This document shows positions 16,572-24,356 of a stretch of 42,746 bases of DNA, one piece after another. The position numbers and the translations under genes are program-made. The notes below the pieces were generated by a model. The model was given only the letters and a program-made list of their open reading frames with translations, made no database searches and had not been told where the DNA came from. Source of the stretch: Carboxylicivirga fragile (lineage in GTDB: Bacteria > Bacteroidota > Bacteroidia > Bacteroidales > Marinilabiliaceae); the NCBI GenBank assembly GCA_025499625.1, contig JAFMVD010000053.1, positions 1 to 42,746 on the forward strand, in the 5' to 3' direction. Numbering within the stretch: the stretch's first letter is position 1; each line of letters opens with the position of its first letter.

Positions 16572-18995
16572 ATGTACAAAATTACAAGTATTGCATTGCT
16601 GTTAATTGCCTTCTACAATAGCAATTTCGCTCAGGTGGATGTTAATTACCAACTACCTTCTCAAGAAATCTTAGAACTGGCCGATGTTCCATTACCTCCC
16701 TCTACCTCAACTAACAATGACGCCTCCATTATTATATTGATGTATCGTAATCAATACAAAAGCATTGGAGAATTATCGGAAAAAGAAATGAAGCTGGCTG
16801 GTATTCGTACCAATCCTAATACAAACATGTCGTCGAGAACAAGGTTTGTAAACAACTTTAAAGTTTTAAAAAATGGTGAAACTGAACCTGCACAAGTAAA
16901 AGGCTTACCAGAAAACCCACGAATTGCTAACATTAGTTGGTCGCCCGATCAAAGCAAATTGGCTTTTACAAATACCACCCTTGCTGGAACTGAGCTTTGG
17001 ATGATTGAGCTGGCTACTCTAAAAGCTAAAAAGCTAACATCTGATATCATCAATGGCAATTTAAGAGGTACACCTTTCACTTGGCTTAAGGATAATTCGG
17101 GTCTGATTGCTAAAACCCTCCCAGAGAATCGCAAGCCATTAATTGATAAAAGCACAGCGATTCCAACTGGTCCGGTTGTATCTGTTAATGAGGGCAAAAA
17201 AGCCCAAAACAGAACTTATCAAGATTTATTGAAAGATAAGACGGATGAAACTAACTTCACATTACTGGCTCAATCAGAGTTAAACATCATCGGACTTGAT
17301 GGCTCTTCTACACTTTGGGCTCCCAAAGCTATTTATCGAAATATAAACTTTTCACCTGATGGAAATTACGCAATTGTAGGTATTACAAAACAACCTTATT
17401 CTTATCTGGTACCTTATACTCGTTTTACAACAGAATATGTATTAATGAATAAGAAGGGTGAAAAAGTAAAAACATTAGTTGATATTCCCTTAATCGAAGA
17501 TCTACCTCAAGGATTTATGGCAGAAAGAACAGGGCGTAGAGATTTCGGCTGGCGAAATGACAAACCAGCAACTCTATATTTTGCTGAAGTTCTTGACAAT
17601 GGAGATCCTGAAGTAAAAGTTGATTATCGCGATGAAGTTTTTGAATGGCCAGCGCCATTTACTGGTGAGCCACGTTCTATCCTAAAAGTTATCAATCGCT
17701 TTAGTGGTATTATCTGGGGCGATGACAATAAGGCAATAGCCTATGATTACTGGTGGAACACACGTAATGTAAAGACTTACCTGTTTAATCCTTCAAATGC
17801 AGATCAGAAACCTGAAATTCTATTTGACAGAAATTACCAGGATAAGTATGCTGATCCGGGTTCGTTTGTTACGGCTAAAAATTCCCTTAACAGACATGTA
17901 TTGGTCATAGACAAAAACTATGTTTACCTTGAAGGTGATGGCTATTCTGCGGAAGGTCAAAAGCCGTTCATCGATAAAATGAATCTGAAAACAAAAGCTA
18001 AGAACCGCTTATTTCAGGCTGATAATACCGATAAGTTAGAAACAATATCCAAAGTAATTGATGTTAAGAAAGGGAAGATTATTACAAGAATTCAATCTCC
18101 AACGGATTACCCTAACTACTACCTACGCAACATTAAATCAAGGAAAGCACCGCAGGCTATTACCAACTTCGAGAATCCATTTAAAAGCATTGCTGGCATT
18201 CACAAAGAAATGGTTAACTATAAACGTGAAGATGGTCTTGACCTAAATGGCACTTTATACCTACCGGCTGATTACGATTTTGAAAAGAAGGAAAAGTTGC
18301 CACTCATTATGTGGGCCTATCCTTATGAGTTCAAAGACAAAAAAAGTGCTTCACAAGTAACAAGCTCTGCCAATGAATTTATTTACCCTTGGTATGGTTC
18401 ACCAGTATTTTGGGTCATGAAGGGATATGCCGTATTGGATGATGCAGCCTTCCCAATTGTTGGAGAAGGTGAAACTGAACCAAACGATAGTTTTATTCCT
18501 CAATTGGTCGGTAATGCAAAGGCTGCCATCGACTATTTGGATGAGCAAGGTTACATTGATAGAAACAGAGTTGCTGTTGGCGGGCATTCATACGGCGCAT
18601 TCATGACAGCTAATCTTCTTTCTCACTCCGATTTATTTGCTGCAGGTATTGCACGTAGTGGTGCTTATAACAGAACGCTTACACCGTTTGGATTTCAAAG
18701 TGAAGAACGTAATTATTGGGAAGCACCCGGCATTTACAATACCATGTCTCCATTTATGAACGCTGAGAAGATGAAACATCCTTTGTTATTAATTCATGGA
18801 ATTGAGGATAATAACTCAGGTACCTACCCAATGCAAAGTGAGCGTTATTTTAACGCTTTAAAAGGCCTTGGTGCAACGGTAAGGTTAGTGATGCTACCAT
18901 CAGAAAGCCATGGTTACAGAGCGCGCGAATCAGTTCTTCATATGTTATGGGAGCAAGATCAATGGCTTGAAAAATACGTTAAAAATAAAAAGTAG
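16572..18995 (+). CDS. S9 family serine peptidase (glutamyl endopeptidase-like)
   Basis: This 807-residue exported peptidase has an N-terminal signal peptide (ALLLIAFYNSNFAQ), a beta-propeller region and a C-terminal alpha/beta-hydrolase domain. The catalytic triad can be placed as Ser673 in GGHSYGAF, Asp746 in HGIEDNNSG and His780 in SESHGYRA. Segments such as LPLIMWAYPYEFKDK and VLDDAAFPIVGEG resemble the bacterial relatives of plant chloroplast glutamyl endopeptidase rather than DPP-IV or prolyl oligopeptidase. The role is probably peptide degradation in the periplasm. It is a single gene between the SprB-repeat terminator and a hairpin at 19002-19047. Confidence 0.92.
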   Translation: MYKITSIALLLIAFYNSNFAQVDVNYQLPSQEILELADVPLPPSTSTNNDASIIILMYRNQYKSIGELSEKEMKLAGIRTNPNTNMSSRTRFVNNFKVLKNGETEPAQVKGLPENPRIANISWSPDQSKLAFTNTTLAGTELWMIELATLKAKKLTSDIINGNLRGTPFTWLKDNSGLIAKTLPENRKPLIDKSTAIPTGPVVSVNEGKKAQNRTYQDLLKDKTDETNFTLLAQSELNIIGLDGSSTLWAPKAIYRNINFSPDGNYAIVGITKQPYSYLVPYTRFTTEYVLMNKKGEKVKTLVDIPLIEDLPQGFMAERTGRRDFGWRNDKPATLYFAEVLDNGDPEVKVDYRDEVFEWPAPFTGEPRSILKVINRFSGIIWGDDNKAIAYDYWWNTRNVKTYLFNPSNADQKPEILFDRNYQDKYADPGSFVTAKNSLNRHVLVIDKNYVYLEGDGYSAEGQKPFIDKMNLKTKAKNRLFQADNTDKLETISKVIDVKKGKIITRIQSPTDYPNYYLRNIKSRKAPQAITNFENPFKSIAGIHKEMVNYKREDGLDLNGTLYLPADYDFEKKEKLPLIMWAYPYEFKDKKSASQVTSSANEFIYPWYGSPVFWVMKGYAVLDDAAFPIVGEGETEPNDSFIPQLVGNAKAAIDYLDEQGYIDRNRVAVGGHSYGAFMTANLLSHSDLFAAGIARSGAYNRTLTPFGFQSEERNYWEAPGIYNTMSPFMNAEKMKHPLLLIHGIEDNNSGTYPMQSERYFNALKGLGATVRLVMLPSESHGYRARESVLHMLWEQDQWLEKYVKNKK

Positions 18996-19001
18996 AGCAA
19001 A

Positions 19002-19047
19002 ACTCATCGGGTGACTCACAATGTTTTTTAAAAGTCATCCGATGAGT
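19002..19047 (+). terminator. Hairpin after the S9 peptidase gene
   Basis: A 15-bp stem with one G-U pair, ACTCATCGGGTGACT (19002-19016) against AGTCATCCGATGAGT (19033-19047), with a 16-nt loop. There is no good T tract after it, so it may act as an mRNA-stabilising hairpin or a weak terminator. Confidence 0.55.
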
Positions 19048-19082
19048 AATACCGACAAATCTCATCCTAAAATAATCATAAC

Positions 19083-19850
19083 ATGCCACTATCAACACAA
19101 CTTGAGGAGCTTCATTATAAAAACTTGAAAAATCACCAATATGAATTAGCCATCCTTCCATGGGGAGCCACCGAAGCTCACAACTTTCATCTGCCTTATG
19201 GAACGGATAATTTTCAAGCAAATGTGATTGTTAAACAATCGGCACAAATAGCCAACGACAAAGGAGCTTCAGTACTTGTATTACCACCTATTCCATATGG
19301 TGTCAATACCGGACAAACAGATATACCATACGTTATCAACATGATGCCTTCTACCCAAGCAGCTATTATTAAAGATGTAGCACAATCTCTGTTTAAGCAT
19401 GGTGTTAAAAAACTCTTACTCTTCAACGGTCACGGAGGAAACGATTTTAAATCGATCACCAGAGAGGTGGGACACTCATTTCCTGATCAATTAATCTGTA
19501 CTTGCAATTGGTTTGAAGCGCTTAACCACAAAAACTACTTTGATCACGCGGGGCAACATGCCGACGAAATGGAGACTAGTTTAATGATGTATCTCTATCC
19601 TGAATTGGTACTTCCTTTGAGCGAAGCGGGTAATGGTCAGCATAAAAAATTCAGAGTGCATGCTTTAAATGAGTCGTGGGCTTGGGCCGAACGCGAATGG
19701 ACCAAAGTAAGCAACGATACTGGCATTGGAAACCCTCACTATGCGAGCGCTGAGAAAGGCGAAAAGTATTTCAACGATGTTTGTCAGCTTATGAGCAACT
19801 TCTTTATTGAATTGGCCAATACCGCCAAAGATGATTTTTATAAATATTAA
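19083..19850 (+). CDS. Creatininase family amidohydrolase
   Basis: The 255-residue protein matches the creatininase/FAPy-deformylase (ArfB, MftE) metal-hydrolase family. Likely metal ligands are Glu31, His36 and Asp42 in WGATEAHNFHLPYGTD, the histidine of LFNGHGGND, and the glutamate of QHADEMETSLM. No signal peptide is visible. The family hydrolyses cyclic amides or formamides, such as creatinine and ring-opened purines or flavin intermediates. The substrate cannot be read from the sequence, and the neighbours do not suggest a pathway. Its stop codon lies only three bases from the stop of the convergent nuclease-like gene. Confidence 0.9.
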   Translation: MPLSTQLEELHYKNLKNHQYELAILPWGATEAHNFHLPYGTDNFQANVIVKQSAQIANDKGASVLVLPPIPYGVNTGQTDIPYVINMMPSTQAAIIKDVAQSLFKHGVKKLLLFNGHGGNDFKSITREVGHSFPDQLICTCNWFEALNHKNYFDHAGQHADEMETSLMMYLYPELVLPLSEAGNGQHKKFRVHALNESWAWAEREWTKVSNDTGIGNPHYASAEKGEKYFNDVCQLMSNFFIELANTAKDDFYKY

Positions 19851-19853
19851 GAA

Positions 19854-20756
19854 CTATTTAAATACGGCCATTACTGGTCGATGATCACTTCCCTTCTTCA
19901 AGAAATCTTTTTGACAAGCGGAAGGTTTAATGGTTGTGCTACTTTGATGATTATCAAACAACTCATTGGTAATTAGTATATGATCGATGTGACTAGGCCA
20001 GCCCGGGTAAGAGAAATTGGCACTTGATCCCAAAGCGATTTCGATGTCAGCAAAACGATAATTATTTGCATCTTCAACAAAGTTCCAAAAAACATTGTCA
20101 TAAGAATAAACATCGCTTATATCATCATTCAGATCTCCTAAAACAATTACTCGCTCATCGTTTAAATTAGTATCAATATAATCTCTCAACTGCTCAGAAG
20201 CATCCCTTCTTCGGCCTTCATTTTCGTACCCACTACAACACTTCAGGTGATTATTAATTAAAAAAACCTCCAAACCAGATCCATGATGTTTTACTTTAAT
20301 TTTAAATGGAGAACGAGGAAAAGCATACCAATCATCTAAAATAGCCTCGGTTTCTTCCTCGACTACTTCAATTTCTGAAGTCTTATACAAATATGCCAAA
20401 GAAAGCGACCCGGAAGATTCTGGCGTAAATACACTTTCCCATCCTGGAAGCTCATCAGCTAAGCGTGAAACCCAATATTCACTTCCCATTTCTTGTAAGG
20501 CAATAACATCCGCATCTAATTGCCCTATTAAACTTGCAATATAAGGCAGCCGTTCTGACATTTTATAGTCATGATAGTTACTATTTCTAAACTGCTCAAT
20601 ATTGAAAGTAACGACCTCTAATGCAGAAGAACTAGTAGCAGGCACGCATCCACTAAAATCATATTTCCAGTTTACTGCTTGCTCATCTTCTTTTTCACAA
20701 GAGGTGAATATCAAACAAAGAGCCGTAAAAATCGAAATGTAAATTTGCTGCTTCAT
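19854..20756 (-). CDS. Endonuclease/exonuclease/phosphatase-fold lipoprotein
   Basis: The 300-residue protein has a lipoprotein signal ending in IFTSC. The rest is an EEP (DNase I-like) domain: VVTFNIEQFRN, a metal-binding glutamate in VIALQEMGS, INNHLKCCSG, VLGDLNDDIS and the terminal catalytic GSDHRPVMAVF. Members can be nucleases, phosphodiesterases or phosphoinositide-type phosphatases. Being anchored in the envelope suggests a role on extracellular DNA, nucleotides or phosphoesters, though the substrate is not known. An extra Cys pair (CC) follows the central NNHLK motif. Confidence 0.9.
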   Translation of the reverse strand: MKQQIYISIFTALCLIFTSCEKEDEQAVNWKYDFSGCVPATSSSALEVVTFNIEQFRNSNYHDYKMSERLPYIASLIGQLDADVIALQEMGSEYWVSRLADELPGWESVFTPESSGSLSLAYLYKTSEIEVVEEETEAILDDWYAFPRSPFKIKVKHHGSGLEVFLINNHLKCCSGYENEGRRRDASEQLRDYIDTNLNDERVIVLGDLNDDISDVYSYDNVFWNFVEDANNYRFADIEIALGSSANFSYPGWPSHIDHILITNELFDNHQSSTTIKPSACQKDFLKKGSDHRPVMAVFK

Positions 20757-20834
20757 ACTACCTTATAATATCATTAGACCTATTGGTCGCAAATATTAAA
20801 CAATTATCACACAAATCAAACTATATAGAGCACT

Positions 20835-21884
20835 TTACTCTTCTGCTTCAAAATATAATTTGTAAAATTTAAGGCCACGATCGCCATCAAATCCTTTCTC
20901 AATGTATTGTCTCTTACCATGCACATAAACATGGAAATTCTTATCGAGTTTCAATACCGATTTAAAATGTTTCTTCTCGGTACGAACCGCATCCTTTGAA
21001 ATATCGAATGAATCTTGAAGTGGCATATTCTTATCCGATTCAAAAAAGCTTTTATATTCTTGAAAGGCATCCACAACATCGGGTTGACGAATTACTTCCT
21101 TCTCAAAATCTTTTTCATCAAAGTTGGCATTCTTATTAAAGTACTCAATGGAGCGATTAAGCATGTCCACCTGATCGGGGCGTGCCACATCATTATCTTC
21201 ATTAAAAACCTCACCAACAAAACCTTTACATAATTGCAGGTAATTATTTGTGAAATAATAATTATCCTCACGAGGGCGTAATCCTAGGAAATCCTGAAAC
21301 CAAAATTGCGCTTCGTTACCCTTATTAATATTATCAACGGAGCAAATCTTAAATCCTAACTCTTTCTCCGTATTGAATATTAAACAGCCCTTATCCAGTT
21401 TTTTAATATTAATACCTTCCTGTGCTCCCAATTCAAAATTCTGATTACGCATCATTACTTTCAGGAAAGTATCCTTATTCTCCGATTTAAATATACCGAG
21501 AGCATCTACTACTTCACCATCCACAACTATATTACTGAACGACACCTGATAAAACTCTCCACCCTTTATTTTTGGATGATTCGATTGTTCAAACAAATGA
21601 TTGGCAATACTTAAGGAAGCATCAAAAAAACTAGACGGATTTTCAAATACTTGCCCAACTATAGGGAACATGGTATTATTTTCAAGGCCTTCTTCATGAT
21701 GAAAATTAAAATAGGCTTCCGTCTTGAAAGGTTTGAAAAAATATTGTTTTAATACCTCAGTAATCATTTCTTCGTCCTGAAGTAGAACTTCGGATTTTGA
21801 TAACTTCAACTCTTCACCTTCGGCACGACAACCAATCTGGTGAACTACTATGTTATTTATGCTGCTTTGTGTAAAATCAATCAT
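20835..21884 (-). CDS. Nucleoid-associated protein, NA37/YejK family
   Basis: The 349-residue protein matches the 37-kDa nucleoid-associated family (E. coli YejK/NdpA) along its length: the N-terminal FTQSSINNIVVHQIG, HHEEGLENNTMF, the central GEFYQVSFSNIVVDGEVVDALGIFKSE strand region and the FWFQDFLGLRP motif. These proteins sit on the nucleoid; the exact function is poorly defined. Two ATGs are possible, 21896 and 21884. I chose 21884 because the protein then starts MIDFTQ as in relatives, and a -7 box at 21912-21919 gives it a leader of about 20 nt. The gene appears to be transcribed alone, between a terminator upstream and a nuclease gene downstream. Confidence 0.9.
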   Translation of the reverse strand: MIDFTQSSINNIVVHQIGCRAEGEELKLSKSEVLLQDEEMITEVLKQYFFKPFKTEAYFNFHHEEGLENNTMFPIVGQVFENPSSFFDASLSIANHLFEQSNHPKIKGGEFYQVSFSNIVVDGEVVDALGIFKSENKDTFLKVMMRNQNFELGAQEGINIKKLDKGCLIFNTEKELGFKICSVDNINKGNEAQFWFQDFLGLRPREDNYYFTNNYLQLCKGFVGEVFNEDNDVARPDQVDMLNRSIEYFNKNANFDEKDFEKEVIRQPDVVDAFQEYKSFFESDKNMPLQDSFDISKDAVRTEKKHFKSVLKLDKNFHVYVHGKRQYIEKGFDGDRGLKFYKLYFEAEE

Positions 21885-21911
21885 TGCAGAATGCATTTTT
21901 AATATTCACGG

Positions 21912-21919
21912 CAAATATA
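21912..21919 (-). promoter_or_regulatory. -7 promoter box of the NA37 gene
   Basis: The minus strand reads TATATTTG, an exact TAnnTTTG match, just downstream of the terminator of the preceding gene. Confidence 0.55.
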
Positions 21920-21943
21920 CATCAATCCAATAAATTGTTGCAT

Positions 21944-21975
21944 AAAAAAGCAGTTGTTAAAACAACTGCTTTTTT
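21944..21975 (-). terminator. Bidirectional intrinsic terminator
   Basis: A perfect 15-bp stem, AAAAAAGCAGTTGTT (21944-21958) against AACAACTGCTTTTTT (21961-21975), gives U-tracts on both strands. It ends the transcript of the small gene at 21996-22322. Confidence 0.8.
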
Positions 21976-21995
21976 AATACCTTAATACAGAAGAA

Positions 21996-22322
21996 TCAAT
22001 TCACCCTACAGTTGGTAGCATACCACGATACAGAATGCTTTGAACCATCGATCAATTGTTTTAAAATTTTACGATCATCCCAATTGCTTTCGAACGAACA
22101 GGATTGATCAAGAGCTCTTGAAAGCAAGAGCCATTCATCAACCACATTCTGCGAAAGTTTACCCTCAAATTCTTTCAATACTTTAAGGCAACACTTGTCA
22201 ACAATGTGAATTTTCATCTCTTCGCGTTGTAACGAAGCTCGCGTTGTATAAACATGTTCATCAATTTTGATAAATTCATTGTCATCCAACACAACATTTA
22301 CTGTAAATTTTACTTCTGACAT
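21996..22322 (-). CDS. Hypothetical 108-residue protein
   Basis: I do not recognise the family. The protein is soluble-looking, without a signal peptide or membrane segment, acidic to neutral, and has four cysteines including a CC pair in IVDKCCLKVLKEF. It is supported as a real gene by a GGAGGAACAAA sequence ending at the ATG, which is a strong Shine-Dalgarno site (GGAGG about 7 bases upstream). Such sites are unusual in this phylum. A perfect terminator follows. It is transcribed separately from the NA37 gene downstream. No function can be assigned. Confidence 0.75.
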   Translation of the reverse strand: MSEVKFTVNVVLDDNEFIKIDEHVYTTRASLQREEMKIHIVDKCCLKVLKEFEGKLSQNVVDEWLLLSRALDQSCSFESNWDDRKILKQLIDGSKHSVSWYATNCRVN

Positions 22323-22443
22323 TTTGTTCCTCCATTTAATGTTTAGGTAACTGTAAATTACAACATCATTAAACCAAAGGAAAGTTTCTTTCTTAAGAAA
22401 ATCTCAATTTAGTACGAATCTAAATAATTAAAGAAAAAATTCA

Positions 22444-24123
22444 TTAACTGAACAAATAAGCCAAACACTCCTTCTTTTTTAATCGTATGCCGACGCCCTT
22501 GGTGCTAGCAACTTCTTTAGGATACTGTATTATTGATTTTCCCAATAAAATATCAGTGCCTTTAAAATAAGTCCTACTCTGCTGATTCATTAATTGGAAG
22601 GCATGATCAGGAATTATGAGTCGACTATGTTGTTCTCGTTCACTAAAGTTGGCGAGTAATAAAATAAATTGCTCATTGGTATAACGCAACCATGCGAATA
22701 TTTTATTTGAGGCTGTATTATTATTGCACCACATCAAATCGTATAGCCCACCATCGCTTAATGCAGGAAATTTATTTACTTGACTGAGCAGTGATTTATA
22801 ATAAAGTAACAACTCATTTTCTTCATCTTTTAGAGCCTCTTCATTGCCCTTTATAAAATCGTTATAGCGACAGAATGAGTCAATGCTCCAATAGTCAAAA
22901 ATACTTGTTCTTCCGTCTCTACCACTATACCCTTCCTTATCCATACCTCTTTCGCCTATTTCCTGTCCATTATAAATCATTACAGGATTACTACTATAAG
23001 CTGCGCTAACAAAAAATGCAGGCCAGGCATTAATACCTGTCGAAAAGAGTTGATCCGATGCCAAGCGCAGTTCATCATGGTTCTCCATAAAAAACAACAT
23101 CTTAGACGATCGCTCTTCAATAGCTTTCCATGCATCAGCAATACGCAACAAAGGCGCATCTCCTCTAGAAATCTCAATTAAAGAATCGTAGAATCCCACC
23201 TTGTCATACAAGTAATCAAAACCACCTTCTTCGATATAACTTTGATATAAATTGGGCTGGTACACTTCCGCAATAAAAATAATTTCAGGAAACTCAAGCT
23301 TGATTTGGACGATGCACCAATTCCAAAATTCAACAGGAACTAATTCTGCCATGTCGCATCGAAAACCATCTACACCCTTCGAAGCCCAATATTTTAATAC
23401 ATCACGCATTTTAAACCAGGTATCTGGTATCGGATCAAAATGCTTAGTTCCATCCTGATAGTTAACACCATAGTTTAGTTTAATAGTCTCGAACCAGTCA
23501 TTAATACCAGGGCTTGGATTAAAACAATCATTACCAGTGGCACGTGCAGGACTCTCATCCCAAGCCTGATCACCATTAATATCGGATATAGGTCCTTTAA
23601 ATGAAGTACCAGGCAGATAATAGAAGTTGTTATTGACATTAAATCGTTGATCTTTATCATCCGCACTACCAAAATCTTCAGTCCCTTCAGGTTTAGCATC
23701 CGAAACATATTGTCGTGCCAAATGATTTGGGATGAAATCAACGATCACTTTTAAACCAGCTTTATGCATGCGCTCCACCAAAGCTTCGAACTCGCCAATG
23801 CGATCTTCAACATTTACTGCTAGGTCTGGATCAACATCGTAATAATCCTTTATAGCATATGGGCTACCAGCCTTTCCCTTCACCACATTGGCATTATCCT
23901 TTACAATACCAAATTGAGTATAATCGGTGCAGGTAGCATGCTCCAATATCCCCGTGAACCACATATGCGTACAACCCAATTCCTTAAAGTGTGATAATTG
24001 ATTATCACCTATATCATTTAGTTTACCGCAACCGTTATCTTCAATTGCACCATTAAATATATTCGATTGCTTTTTATTGGTAAACAAACGGGGTAAAATC
24101 TGATAAATGACTACTTTACTCAT
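22444..24123 (-). CDS. GH13 alpha-amylase family glycosidase, cytoplasmic
   Basis: The 559-residue (beta/alpha)8 enzyme has all four GH13 signature regions: VIVDFIPNH (region I), GFRCDMA with nucleophile Asp257, IAEVYQ with acid/base Glu286, and ENHDELR with transition-state Asp350. There is no signal peptide, so it should act in the cytoplasm on alpha-glucans, for example glycogen or imported maltodextrins. The frame extends to a start at 24186, but ATG 24123 begins at the first family-like residues (SKVVIYQILPRLF). No SusR/SusC or glycogen genes are adjacent, so it stands outside a polysaccharide utilisation locus. The exact activity (amylase, neopullulanase or transferase) is not resolved. 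Confidence 0.92.
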   Translation of the reverse strand: MSKVVIYQILPRLFTNKKQSNIFNGAIEDNGCGKLNDIGDNQLSHFKELGCTHMWFTGILEHATCTDYTQFGIVKDNANVVKGKAGSPYAIKDYYDVDPDLAVNVEDRIGEFEALVERMHKAGLKVIVDFIPNHLARQYVSDAKPEGTEDFGSADDKDQRFNVNNNFYYLPGTSFKGPISDINGDQAWDESPARATGNDCFNPSPGINDWFETIKLNYGVNYQDGTKHFDPIPDTWFKMRDVLKYWASKGVDGFRCDMAELVPVEFWNWCIVQIKLEFPEIIFIAEVYQPNLYQSYIEEGGFDYLYDKVGFYDSLIEISRGDAPLLRIADAWKAIEERSSKMLFFMENHDELRLASDQLFSTGINAWPAFFVSAAYSSNPVMIYNGQEIGERGMDKEGYSGRDGRTSIFDYWSIDSFCRYNDFIKGNEEALKDEENELLLYYKSLLSQVNKFPALSDGGLYDLMWCNNNTASNKIFAWLRYTNEQFILLLANFSEREQHSRLIIPDHAFQLMNQQSRTYFKGTDILLGKSIIQYPKEVASTKGVGIRLKKKECLAYLFS

Positions 24124-24356
24124 GCATTTAAACTTTTTATTTACAATACTTACTTGGGCACAGATAACTGATTTTCGGATCAGCAATTAAAGTATTTCTA
24201 TAAACAATTGCAATTCATTTCGATTATGATCGTGATAAGCGAAAGGCAATAAACTATTAAGCTGACCTAAAGTGACCGATTTTTTTTTCTACTTTAGCCA
24301 TAACAATTATGTAGCCGCTATCTGTGTTGTGCATTGATGGCTTACAAATATGATTT

